Of a stretch of 64,000 nt of DNA, positions 1 through 8,456 are shown piece by piece; within the stretch, counting starts at the first letter, position 1, and the number at the start of each line of letters is the position of its first letter. The stretch covers positions 1-64,000 of the forward strand of contig JAKIZM010000006.1 of the NCBI GenBank assembly GCA_022708025.1, given 5' to 3'. Source of the DNA: Bacteroidota bacterium. GTDB lineage: Bacteria > Bacteroidota > Ignavibacteria > Ignavibacteriales > Ignavibacteriaceae. Position numbers and translations under genes: made by a program. The notes under the pieces were generated by a model. It was not told the origin of the DNA. It was given only the letters and a program-made list of their open reading frames with translations, and did no database searches.

Positions 1-145
1 AAAAAGTGGACTATGCCTATAAGAAACTGGGCAATTGTTCTTTCTAATTTTTCAATTATTTTTGAGGAAAGATTGGAGCCTTTTCTCTAATGAATTTTGT
101 CATTTACACAAATTATTTTACAGACTCGGGCGATTTTTTTATTAT

Positions 146-153
146 TACTTTTG
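146..153 (+). promoter_or_regulatory. Putative -7 box of the M28 peptidase gene
   Basis: TACTTTTG matches the TAnnTTTG -7 consensus known from Bacteroidota and lies about 60 bases upstream of the peptidase start. The -33 element is not clear. Motif match only. Confidence 0.35.
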
Positions 154-211
154 TATGTTTTTTGTATAATAAAACATAATTGTTTTAATTGTTATAAGTA
201 TAAATATCAGT

Positions 212-1687
212 ATGAATATGAAAAAACTATTTACAATTGTTATTCTCCTTTCGTCAACATTGATCGTTTATGGACAAGGAACAACAGGACTTTCTGAAAT
301 AAACAAAGAAAATCTTATAAAAAATGTAAGAATCCTTACGTCAGCGGATTTTGATGGAAGATTACCCGGAAGTGAAGGTTATAACAAAGCAGCACAATTT
401 GTTGCGGATAAATTTAAAGAACTTGGATTAAAGCCAGCGTTTGGTGAAAATTATTTTCAGTTTTTTAATATTGAATATAATAAGATAGAATCACCGGCGA
501 TATTCAAATCAATTGTTGCTCAGGATACGATTAACTATGAGATTGGAAAAGATTTTGTGCTTAGGGGGTTTACGGGATCGAACAGTTTTAATCTGCCGGT
601 TGTTTTTTGCGGATATGGAATTTCAAGACCTGACGCTTTTTATGATGATTATGCCGGCATCAATGTTAAAAACAAAATTGTAATGGTGTTTAAACAAAAT
701 CCATCCTGGAAAAACAATGATAAAGACTGGGGCACGAATTATCCCCGAGAAAAATCTTTAACAGCAAAAAAGTTTGGTGCAAAAGGAATTCTCTTTGTTT
801 CATTGCCGAATGAAAAAAATCCACAAGGATTAATTGGAAGTGTATTGCATGGAGATGGTGATCAGCCAGACGATTTTCCGCAGCTTCAAATATCTTTTGA
901 TGCGGCAAACGAGCTTCTTAAATTAACCGGATTTACAATTAGTGATTGTCAGACTAAAATTGATGAAAAGAAAAAACCAATATCAATGAATCTTGCAACA
1001 AGGGCAATTGTTGAAGTAAACGCAAGGTATGAGAAATATGCCAGCACGATGAATGTTGCTGCAATATTGGAAGGAAAAGATCCTGAATTGAAAAAAGAGT
1101 TTATTGTGGTTGGTGCACATTTAGATCATGTCGGTTCGCAGGCAGGTTTATTGTTTCCCGGTGCAAACGATAATGCATCAGGTTCTGCAGCAATTTTAGA
1201 AATTGCAAAAGCATTTGTTAAAGGCGGTATTGAACCAAAGCGCTCGGTTTTATTTGTTTTGTTTGCTGGCGAGGAACAAGGATTAAATGGCTCTAAATAT
1301 TTTGTGAATAACTGGAAAAGCAACTATAATGATATTGCTGCTATGATAAATATAGATTGTGTTGGTTACGGTGACAGCATTCAGATTGGCAATGGAAAGA
1401 GCGCTCCGTTTTTATGGAATGTAGCAAAACAAATTGATGAAACAAGTTTTAACTCAGTGGTTGAAAGAACCTGGAGCGGTGGTGGTGCAGATGCAACTCC
1501 GTTTCACGAAAAAGGAATTCCGAGTTTATATTTTGTGACAACAAACAGTTATGATCACTTGCATCTTCCAACAGATCAGGTAAGCACATTAAATCCCGGC
1601 TTGTATGAAAAAGCTGTAAAGTTAGCACATCTTACAGTGCTTGAAATTGCGAATGGAAATTATGTAAGAGAAACGGTAATAAAATAG
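212..1687 (+). CDS. Secreted M28-family zinc aminopeptidase
   Basis: A 491-residue exported metallopeptidase. The N-terminus is a signal peptide (start MNMKKLF, hydrophobic run, likely cut after VYGQ); the ATG at 218 is an equally good start. A PA-like insert domain (about 90-270) precedes the M28 catalytic domain. Zinc-binding motifs are visible: AHLDH near residue 302, the bridging Asp in GANDNASG near 319, the catalytic GEEQG near 353, an Asp in INIDCVG near 380, and a late His in YDHLHLP near 450. Such enzymes release N-terminal residues from peptides in the periplasm or outside the cell. It stands alone, followed by a long repeat region. Substrate is not predictable. A second, divergent M28 peptidase lies at 27.5 kb. 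Confidence 0.9.
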   Translation: MNMKKLFTIVILLSSTLIVYGQGTTGLSEINKENLIKNVRILTSADFDGRLPGSEGYNKAAQFVADKFKELGLKPAFGENYFQFFNIEYNKIESPAIFKSIVAQDTINYEIGKDFVLRGFTGSNSFNLPVVFCGYGISRPDAFYDDYAGINVKNKIVMVFKQNPSWKNNDKDWGTNYPREKSLTAKKFGAKGILFVSLPNEKNPQGLIGSVLHGDGDQPDDFPQLQISFDAANELLKLTGFTISDCQTKIDEKKKPISMNLATRAIVEVNARYEKYASTMNVAAILEGKDPELKKEFIVVGAHLDHVGSQAGLLFPGANDNASGSAAILEIAKAFVKGGIEPKRSVLFVLFAGEEQGLNGSKYFVNNWKSNYNDIAAMINIDCVGYGDSIQIGNGKSAPFLWNVAKQIDETSFNSVVERTWSGGGADATPFHEKGIPSLYFVTTNSYDHLHLPTDQVSTLNPGLYEKAVKLAHLTVLEIANGNYVRETVIK

Positions 1688-1703
1688 CATCTAATTAATT
1701 ATA

Positions 1704-2520
1704 TCATAATATTAACCCACTCTAAATCTCTCCCTTAAAAAGGGAGAGACTTTATTATCAATAATAACCTTATACTTTTTCCTTCTGTCAACACGATTAA
1801 TCAAAAGTGATCAATGCTAACAAGTCCTTCTCTTGCTAAGAGAAGGATTAGGATGAGTTTGCTAAGCTGAGTGGTTAATATAATAAGTTAATTCAATCTT
1901 GAGCCAGTCTTCGACCCCGTAAACCGGAGCCGGCAGTCCAGACTAACATTGGCTCTGTTGTCACCCTGAACTTGTTTCAGGGTCTCTCTATTAAAGAAAG
2001 ATGTTGCAACAATCCGCTATTGAAGGACAGATTGACAAATAATTTCATAATATTAACCCACTCAAAATCTCTCCCTTAAGAAGAGAGAGACTTAATTATC
2101 AAAAATAACCCTATACTTTTTCCTTCTGTCAACATAATTAATCAAAAGTGATCAGTGCTAACAAGTCCTTCTCTTGCTAAGAGAAGGATTAGGATGAGTT
2201 TACTAAACTGAGTGATTAATATAATGAGTTAATCCAATCTTAAGTCAGTCTTCGACAGGCTCAGACTGACATTATTGCTTTTGTCATCCTGAGCTTGTTT
2301 CAGGGCATCTCTATTAAAGAAAGATGTTGCAACAATCCGCTACTGAAGGACAGATTGACGAATAATTTCATAATATTAACCCTCTCTAAATCTCTCCCTT
2401 AAAAAGGGAGAGACTTTATTATCAAGAATAACTTAACCCTTTGAATTCTAACGCAACATAAAATAGCCCTTCTCTTCTTAAGAGAAGGGTTAGGATGAGT
2501 TTACTAAACCCAATGATCAA
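1704..2520. repeat. Triple tandem intergenic repeat with hairpins
   Basis: Two near-complete units (1704-2044 and 2045-2367, 341 and 323 bases) and a third partial unit (2368-2520) follow head to tail. Each unit starts TCATAATATTAACCC. It carries a hairpin CTCTCCCTTAAAAAGGGAGAG and, later, a second one around CCTTCTCTTGCTAAGAGAAGG. Units 1 and 2 also hold a third palindromic part of the 'CCTGA..TTGTTTCAGG' kind. No ORF of note crosses it. It fills the gap between convergent genes and may act as a bidirectional terminator. Confidence 0.85.
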
Positions 2521-2529
2521 CACTAGTAA

Positions 2530-3750
2530 TCAAACCCTCTTCTTATTGTTTAATCTCAGCCATTCCTGAACAATATTTTTAAGCTTTGTAGAAACAGCCC
2601 TGTTGTCAAATCCGCTTAACTCAGAAATAAAAAACGTTCCGCTTTTATCCCATCTAATTTCCAGAGTTGCTTCTTCATTTTGATAAACAACTTTATAGAT
2701 ATAGCTGCGATGATTCCTGATTTTATTACCATAATCGCGCACACAATTCCGCTGTTTTTTCGACCAGGAAATTAACTGTGATTCTAAAGTTATAGCTTTT
2801 ATATATTCGTTATCTGCAAGCGGCGGCGGAGGAAATCTATCAACCTTATCCCTCAGGTCAGCAACTTTTTTATTAAAAGCATTTTTTATTTCATCAAAAT
2901 CATCCATTGTTTTTATCAAAGGAAACTTGACCTTCCATTTTACAGAATCCTGATGCATCTGTAAAAGAATTGCAGCTTTAGTTGAGTATTCCGGATCTTC
3001 TACCAATTCAAAAATAATTCGATCGTTCAGGTTTTTGAGAAGCGCAGTATAAACAGAAAGCAAATGAATAAAATTTTTGTTGATGATCTTTGTAAAAGAA
3101 AATAATTGTAAAACACGATCCGCATCTTCACCGTCTTTTAATAACACTAATTTAAGTTGAAGCAATAATTTTAAATCTAAATCTTTTGCATCAATTTTTG
3201 AAAATATTTTAACCATTCTTTCTGTATCCGGAAAACCGCTTAAGCGCAGTATCTCTTTCCGCTTTGTGCTGATCATTCTCTGTAAAATTTCGATGTTGGC
3301 ATAGTAAAGAAAGGACGGATTAATTTTCTCCATATTTACAATTATATACGCAAGAGCAGGATTGGTTTTTATCAGAGAAAGAAAATCGCTGCCAATAAGC
3401 TTTACTGCTTTGACAAGCTCCCAATGTGAATCAGGAAAACAAGAAACCGATTCTATTATCTCTGAAGGAATAGTTAGGAAAAATCTTTTTATTTCATTGC
3501 GGTCAATTTTTAACCTCTTCTTTTCGTTCTCTGTAACAGCATCTTTGTCCTTTGAATCTTTACGTTTTTTTCTCGGTAGGATTACAGTTTGTTTTGCAAC
3601 ATTGATTGAGGGAATTACCTCAACCCAAAGATTAGTTTCAGCGGCTGTAACAAATCCGCGCCACTCTGGATAACCAACTATCGCAAGAAGATAATCATCT
3701 TTTTGTAAGACAAATAAATTTGATTTATCAAAAGTCTTGAGCGGATTCAT
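2530..3750 (-). CDS. PcfJ-like domain protein
   Basis: A 406-residue soluble protein with no signal peptide. The middle (about 110-300) is a mostly helical region rich in Leu/Lys. The last 110 residues resemble the PcfJ family: SWSKKQRNCVRDYG, then IYKVVY, ATLEIRW and an ELSGFDN segment, ending in a basic tail. PcfJ proteins occur on plasmids and other accessory DNA and have no established biochemical function. The residues DSKDKDAVTENEKKRL form a charged linker near 65-82. It is a single-gene unit on the minus strand, at the far end of the cassette-like region; no attC was recognised next to it. The family assignment comes from reading motifs only. Confidence 0.55.
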   Translation of the reverse strand: MNPLKTFDKSNLFVLQKDDYLLAIVGYPEWRGFVTAAETNLWVEVIPSINVAKQTVILPRKKRKDSKDKDAVTENEKKRLKIDRNEIKRFFLTIPSEIIESVSCFPDSHWELVKAVKLIGSDFLSLIKTNPALAYIIVNMEKINPSFLYYANIEILQRMISTKRKEILRLSGFPDTERMVKIFSKIDAKDLDLKLLLQLKLVLLKDGEDADRVLQLFSFTKIINKNFIHLLSVYTALLKNLNDRIIFELVEDPEYSTKAAILLQMHQDSVKWKVKFPLIKTMDDFDEIKNAFNKKVADLRDKVDRFPPPPLADNEYIKAITLESQLISWSKKQRNCVRDYGNKIRNHRSYIYKVVYQNEEATLEIRWDKSGTFFISELSGFDNRAVSTKLKNIVQEWLRLNNKKRV

Positions 3751-3942
3751 ATATCAAAATAAAAAATCTTTCAGTTCAAAAATTAAATTTGTTTTAAGGT
3801 TTGGTGAATAAATTATCAGCGGGTTTATACGAAAACTATCACGCAAAGAGCACGGTTAAAGTAGTAAAAGAATTTTAAACAAAGAAGAACGCCGCCGTTT
3901 TTAGCAAATAAATTGCAGATGAAATTTTACCGAAGCAGATAA

Positions 3943-4190
3943 TTAAAAAAAGAATAAATATCCTATCAAAACCGTTAAGCTAAGCTTAATGCAATTTTTT
4001 ATTGCATTATCAAATTTAAGTTCGATATTTTCAACGTGAAAGTAAAGTTCGAATTTTGATGTTCCTTTCCCTTTGTCGTAATGAGGTGTTTTGTCTGCAA
4101 GTATTTTTGCAATTTCTTTATTGAGTATTATTCCCAGTTTGCAATTTTCTGAAAGCTGAAACTCAGTCATACTGGGAACATTCGGATTGA
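3943..4190 (-). pseudogene. Truncated VOC (glyoxalase/bleomycin-resistance-like) gene
   Basis: The frame reads NLNPNVPSMTEFQLSENCKL, then KILADKTPHYDKGKG, then FELYFHVENIELKFDNAIKN. This is the middle of a VOC-superfamily protein (betaTFQL strand, then the second beta-alpha-beta module), as in small glyoxalase-like proteins. A stop lies just upstream of the open part, and the frame after NAIKN becomes a hydrophobic tail where the family would continue with the metal-ligand strand. N- and C-terminal parts are therefore lost or frameshifted. The best ATG (4170) gives only 75 residues. It lies directly after the broken CPBP gene on the same strand, so two decayed genes sit side by side at the end of the cassette region. 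The family call is by motif memory. Confidence 0.5.
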
Positions 4191-4255
4191 GATTTACCGG
4201 ACAGCAAGAGATTCAATTCAAGTATGCAGAAGATAAAAAGTTATACGGAGTTTTT

Positions 4256-5031
4256 TTATCCAATTATCCCGATTATAAGTCCAATCAAGGGCACGCTATT
4301 GAAAGCCATGTGAGTAATAATTCCAATCCAGGTGTTTTTTCTTTTATAGACTACATAAGAAAGAGCTAAACATGATGGAATAAGAATTATAAGATTCCAT
4401 TTCCAAAAAACATGAAACAATCCCCAAAGAGTTCCATGAATTACCCAGGTCCATTTATTAAAAGCTAATTCCTGTCTGGGTAAAATATATCCACGCCACC
4501 AAAACTCTTCACCAAATATATTGAATATTAAAAATATAAAATATATAAGAGCAATCCACCATTGTCCTTTTAAAGGCACTCCCATAAAAGAGTTCATAAG
4601 AATATTTTGTTCAAGTCTCGGGTCAACTGACGATAAGAGAAATTCAGGAGGTGAAAAAAACTTAAGCTGAATTAACCATTTTGGGGTGAAGGATAATGCT
4701 TCATAAATGATGACCATGACAACAAATAATGCCAGAGTATATATCCAGTCTTTCTTTGTCATTTTTTTAAGTCTGAATCTCTTTGAAAACGAAGCCCAGT
4801 TTAAGCTATTCCCTCAACTTTATATGCTATTATTGCTGCTGCAAGCATCATAGCCAATGGAGTGGTCATTGAAACAATGAAGTTGACAAAATCGTCTACT
4901 CCACTCTGGTGGAGTTTTTGCATAATAAAGTATATACTAAAACAAAAAATCACAGATGGAATCCCAAAAAATAAAAGAGAGGCGGCTATCCCCATAGGTT
5001 TAATTTTCATTACAGGTAAATTTTCCATCAC
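4256..5031 (-). pseudogene. CPBP-family intramembrane metalloprotease, frameshifted
   Basis: Two adjoining reading frames make one gene. The first (5031 to 4801) gives 76 residues with two membrane helices and ends GIA-stop. In another frame, the sequence just past that stop reads NWASFSKRFRLKKMTKKDW and runs straight into the second part (MTKKDW start at 4762, 168 residues). The second part carries the CPBP/Abi motifs: GEEFWWRGY (EExxxR), a His in GLFHVFW, and HMAFN near the end. WxxF..RFRLKxM..DW is a usual stretch in this family, so one indel near 4801 splits the gene. It could be real decay or a base error in the assembly. It follows an attC-like site and looks like a degraded cassette. 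The family cleaves or binds prenylated or membrane proteins and includes bacteriocin-immunity members. Confidence 0.8.
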
Positions 5032-5071
5032 ATAATATTTATCTCATTTACAGGTGTTGAATATATTACGC

Positions 5072-5202
5072 CGCTAACGGTCGCGTGTATGAAACGTTTG
5101 GCATTTCGAAGCACTTTCCGGTCAAGTTACAAGTACTTTTTATACGAGCTATACTGCTTGATAAAACACTGACTGCCAAATGTTTTATACACGATGTTGT
5201 GC
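5072..5202 (-). other. attC-like recombination site (after rsgA)
   Basis: Read on the minus strand, it begins GCACAAC right after the rsgA stop and ends GTTAGCG. The arms GTGTATAAAACATTTGGCA and TGCCAAACGTTTCATACAC pair along 19 positions with two mismatches. The length (131 bp) and the AAC/GTT ends fit a long attC. Confidence 0.75.
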
Positions 5203-6270
5203 TTAGTACTTATTTTTTTTCATGTCCTTTTTGTAGTTCTTTATCATTTTACCGAAGTCTTTATCTTTTTTCCGCCTTTCAACAACCGATAAATCAAAAT
5301 GAGCTTTCTCTCTTTCCATTTTCAGGTAATTCTCATAAGAAGCTCTGTCTATTTGTCCTTTTTCAACGGCATCAATAACAGAACAACCTTTCTCATTCGT
5401 GTGAGTACAATCTTTGAATTTACAATTTTGAGAATATTTAATAATCAAGTCGAATGTAATTTCCAATCCGCTTATTGAATCGACAATACCTACTTCTCTC
5501 ATCCCTGGGTTATCAACTAATATTCCTCCGTTTTCAAGAATTATCAATTCCCTATGACTTGTAATGTGTCTTCCCTTATTTGTACTTCGGCTAATGGAAT
5601 CTGTACGCATTAATGATTTACCAGATAGATTATTTAAAAGAGTAGATTTTCCAACACCTGAAGAACCAAGCATGCAATATGTTTTACCTTTTTCAATAAT
5701 CGATATTATTTTGTCGTATCCTGCTTGTGATTCGTTACTTATAGCAAGAATAGGAACATTTTTAATTCTATCTTTTATATTCTCCACTATTTCAGTAGCT
5801 CGATGTTCATTTATTAAATCTATCTTGCTAAGTACTATAATGGGACTTACCTTAGATGAATTACAAATTGTCAAGTATCTTTCAAGTCTATTAATATTGA
5901 AATCCCTATCAGCAGCTTGTACCAATAAGGCGTAATCAATATTTGTTGCTATTATTTGTATCTCTCCGAATTTACCAACAGCCTGTCTTGAAACAACAGA
6001 ATATCTCGGGAATATGCTGTGAATTATGGCAAAATCCGAATCATGAATTGTTAATACTACCCAATCGCCAACTGCTGGAAAATCTTCACGGCTTTTTGAT
6101 GAAAATCTTAAATTCCCTGTTATCTCTGCATCAAATTCTCCTTGTTCAGTTTTTACAACATATCTTTCCTTATGTTCCGATATAACTCTTCCAATCTCAA
6201 AATCTTTAAGATTATTCTCAATCCTTAATTTTTCAAGTTTGTCATTATATCCTAATTCTTCTAATTTCAT
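5203..6270 (-). CDS. rsgA: Ribosome small-subunit-dependent GTPase A
   Basis: A 355-residue circularly permuted GTPase that in known bacteria assists late 30S subunit maturation. An N-terminal OB-like part (about 25-95) is followed by the G domain in permuted order: G4 SKID (148-151), G1 GSSGVGKST (202-210), the TNKGRHIT switch region (230-237) and G3 DNPG (253-256). A zinc-binding C-terminal segment has Cys283, Cys288, His290 and Cys296. All key residues are present, so it looks active. It sits alone between two attC-like sites (5072-5202 and 6308-6442), which makes it a one-gene cassette. Whether the host also has a core rsgA elsewhere cannot be seen; if so, this would be a second copy. Confidence 0.93.
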   Translation of the reverse strand: MKLEELGYNDKLEKLRIENNLKDFEIGRVISEHKERYVVKTEQGEFDAEITGNLRFSSKSREDFPAVGDWVVLTIHDSDFAIIHSIFPRYSVVSRQAVGKFGEIQIIATNIDYALLVQAADRDFNINRLERYLTICNSSKVSPIIVLSKIDLINEHRATEIVENIKDRIKNVPILAISNESQAGYDKIISIIEKGKTYCMLGSSGVGKSTLLNNLSGKSLMRTDSISRSTNKGRHITSHRELIILENGGILVDNPGMREVGIVDSISGLEITFDLIIKYSQNCKFKDCTHTNEKGCSVIDAVEKGQIDRASYENYLKMEREKAHFDLSVVERRKKDKDFGKMIKNYKKDMKKNKY

Positions 6271-6307
6271 TGTTGTTTATTGTATTAGTGTGTTTTTTCA
6301 GTATTAA

Positions 6308-6442
6308 GCATAACGGTTTTGCAGCTTGGCGTTTGTGGCGGATTTTAACCGATAAACTTCAATCGAAGAACGAATGTTCAATAAACCGAAAACGTTCAAT
6401 CGAAGCCGTTTACCTGCCATAACTCAAAACTTCTTGTTGTGT
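6308..6442 (-). other. attC-like recombination site (after R-M pair)
   Basis: Minus-strand ends are GCACACAAC and GTTATGC. Imperfect arms include GTTTTGAGTTATGGC against a GTTTTGCAGCTTGGC copy in reverse complement. About 135 bp, between the methylase stop (6452) and the rsgA start (6270). Confidence 0.6.
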
Positions 6443-6451
6443 GCGGTGGTT

Positions 6452-7372
6452 CTATTCTTCGTCATTTTCAACTGTCGTAAATTTTAGACTTGTTTGTTCT
6501 AAAAATGGCTTTAATCTCTTTACTGCCAAGTCAATATATTCTTGAGAAATATCGTAACCAATAAACTTTCTTTCTGATTTAATTGCTGAAACTGCTGTTG
6601 TTCCGCTACCCATAAAAGGGTCTAGGATTATGTCTCCTTTAAACGAATAAAGTTGAATTAGTCTGTAAGGTAGTTCTTCCGGAAAAGGTGCCGGGTGTCC
6701 AATTCTTCTTGCGCTTTCTGCATTCATTGTCCATATTGATTTTGTCCATTCCATAAACTGCTCTTTTGTTATGGAATTTTCTTTCCTACCTTTTTCCCTT
6801 TTATAATCGCCTTTTGAGAAAACTAAAATGTATTCGTGTATGTCTCTCAAAATTGGATTTGCAGCACTTTGCCAACTACCCCAAGCTGTTGAAGGGCTTG
6901 CACTTGCAGCTTTATTCCAAATGATTTCCCCACGCATATTAAAACCAATATTTATCATCATTTTGGAAATGTAGTCAGAGAGTGGAATGTATGGTTTTCT
7001 ACCAAGATTGGCAACGTTTATACAAGCACGACCACCATTAACTAAAACTCTAAATATCTCTTTAAATGAATTTTCTAAGAGTTGCAAATACTCTTTTAAT
7101 GACAAGTCTTCATCATACTCTTTTGAGACATTGTAAGGCGGTGAAGTAATCATCAAGTGAACTGAGTTGTCAGGCAACTCTTTCATATTCTCTGCTGAGC
7201 CAAGAATGAATTTATTCTCCAACTCAGCTGGAAAATCATTTTCATTTTTGTCAATAATTTTTTTATCGCCAAGCTCTGTATAAAGTTTAGAATTATAAAA
7301 CTTTGAGCTGTCGTGGTTAATTCTTCCGTTAGTTCCGAAAGCACTTGTTTCTGTTCCTTTTGGTCTCTTCAT
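6452..7372 (-). CDS. DNA methyltransferase of a type II R-M pair
   Basis: A 306-residue site-specific amino-methyltransferase of the beta arrangement: catalytic motif IV TSPPY (76-80) comes before the AdoMet-binding motif I DPFMGSGTT near residue 255. SPPY-type catalytic motifs occur in N4-cytosine and some N6-adenine enzymes, so the modified base is uncertain. It starts two bases from the stop of the upstream endonuclease gene, with which it would be co-transcribed, and protects host DNA from it. The pair forms one cassette bounded by attC-like sites at 6308-6442 and 8319-8449. Recognition sequence is unknown. Confidence 0.88.
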   Translation of the reverse strand: MKRPKGTETSAFGTNGRINHDSSKFYNSKLYTELGDKKIIDKNENDFPAELENKFILGSAENMKELPDNSVHLMITSPPYNVSKEYDEDLSLKEYLQLLENSFKEIFRVLVNGGRACINVANLGRKPYIPLSDYISKMMINIGFNMRGEIIWNKAASASPSTAWGSWQSAANPILRDIHEYILVFSKGDYKREKGRKENSITKEQFMEWTKSIWTMNAESARRIGHPAPFPEELPYRLIQLYSFKGDIILDPFMGSGTTAVSAIKSERKFIGYDISQEYIDLAVKRLKPFLEQTSLKFTTVENDEE

Positions 7373-7373
7373 T

Positions 7374-8234
7374 TTAGCTTCGGATTAAAGTTAAAAATTT
7401 TTCTGCTTTTGCGATGTCTGTATTTTCCTGACTTGCAATTCGTATAATTTCCCCAAGTTTCATTTTTGAAATCATTGAAGAAAAGTAGTTCATATCATTG
7501 GTTACAAGCTCTTTGCAATTATTAAAAAGTTGGTCTCTGCCCAATATTGTTTGAAAACCCAATTTTGGTGTATTTTTTACATAGTCAGAGTTTGTAGGTT
7601 TAGGATTTAAAGACCAAAAACCTTGAATGACACCTGAAGTTTTTAAAAAATCTACTTTTTTAACATAACTGTCTGTTATAGGACTGTTACCTAAAACAAC
7701 CACGGGTATTTTTGTAGAAGCAATGCCCGAAACACGAATATTGATTGATTTGCCTATTGCTTTGAGCATTGAGTCAGAACGTAATAATGCTGGATTGCCT
7801 TTGTGTTGTTTATAGTCGCCAACATACTCAATATTGTTAGGGTGAGTGAATTTATAGTTGGAAACAACACTCATTTTGATTTCAAACAGTAGCTTTATGT
7901 TTTCAGGCTTTTGAACAGTATTGTTTGTTGTGCAAAAAGCAAGGTCTGCACTTGATTGTCTTGATAGACCAAGTTCATCACATACAACGTTATTAACTGC
8001 GTATAGCCCGAACTCTTTGGCAATTGGTTCAAAGAGTGTTTTGCTCCATTTTTCAGTAAATTGACCGATAAGAGAATTTCGGCTTTGTAATGTTTGTCCT
8101 TCTGCATCTGAACCTTTAGGGACGTAAGCAAAGTAACCACCTTGTAAATTATAAAAGAGTTGTTCTGGTGAAGCAAAGTTCTTTAATGCTTCTGTAAAAA
8201 ATTGTATTTCTATGTCGTTATTCCAAAGTGTCAT
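7374..8234 (-). CDS. Probable type II restriction endonuclease
   Basis: A 286-residue soluble protein immediately upstream of a DNA methylase gene, the usual layout of a type II system. A PD-(D/E)XK-like set can be seen: Asp97 in SADLAF and Glu118-x-Lys120 in LLFEIK, about 20 residues apart with beta-strand-like surroundings. Later stretches (GQFTEKW, VLGNSPIT, FKYKQHKGNP-like) contain no other family mark I recognise. I infer nuclease function from context and the motif, not from recognised homology. The start at 8234 follows the attC-like site by about 85 bases. Confidence 0.65.
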   Translation of the reverse strand: MTLWNNDIEIQFFTEALKNFASPEQLFYNLQGGYFAYVPKGSDAEGQTLQSRNSLIGQFTEKWSKTLFEPIAKEFGLYAVNNVVCDELGLSRQSSADLAFCTTNNTVQKPENIKLLFEIKMSVVSNYKFTHPNNIEYVGDYKQHKGNPALLRSDSMLKAIGKSINIRVSGIASTKIPVVVLGNSPITDSYVKKVDFLKTSGVIQGFWSLNPKPTNSDYVKNTPKLGFQTILGRDQLFNNCKELVTNDMNYFSSMISKMKLGEIIRIASQENTDIAKAEKFLTLIRS

Positions 8235-8318
8235 CTAATATTACTTATGTTATTTCGAAAGTTCAAATTTACTCTTTTTTTGGGGTTACTTTCAATTTTG
8301 GTGTCTTTTTACCATAGC

Positions 8319-8449
8319 CCACAACGGTTGGCAATATGGCCAGTAAGGGATTGCGGGCTTTTTTCCTATCAGGGTACACTAAAAGTTGAAGCGGGCTAAA
8401 ACCCTTCGCGAACCTCTGAAACCCTTATTGGCTATATTGTGTGTTAGGC
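8319..8449 (-). other. attC-like recombination site (after HNH-DGQHR gene)
   Basis: The minus strand begins GCCTAAC, an exact match to RYYYAAC, and ends GTTGTGG. The arms AATATAGCCAATAAGGG and CCCTTACTGGCCATATT pair with one or two mismatches. The loop shares AAGCGGGCTA..ACCCTTCGC with the site at 29.03-29.16 kb, so both belong to one attC subfamily. 131 bp. Confidence 0.85.
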
Positions 8450-8456
8450 AACGTGG

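Noticed and set aside
97..297. 66-residue plus-strand frame before the first peptidase
   Set aside because: It overlaps the signal-peptide start of the M28 gene in another frame and is Leu/Tyr/Asn-rich in AT-rich DNA; no domain.
1704..2520. CRISPR array
   Set aside because: Repeats of ~330 bp with hairpins and no short regular spacers; no cas genes.
4187..4369. 60-residue plus-strand frame across the CPBP gene end
   Set aside because: It is antisense to the end of the CPBP gene and to the VOC remnant; no promoter or ribosome site.
7895..8176. 93-residue minus-strand frame inside the restriction gene
   Set aside because: Out-of-frame shadow of the 286-residue ORF.
5072..8449. Intergenic palindromes as MITEs or ordinary terminators
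   Set aside because: Lengths are too great for terminators and there is no T-run. The ends vary while AAC/GTT boxes are kept, and one lies after nearly every cassette; with IntI present, attC is the better reading. MITE origin is not fully excluded.
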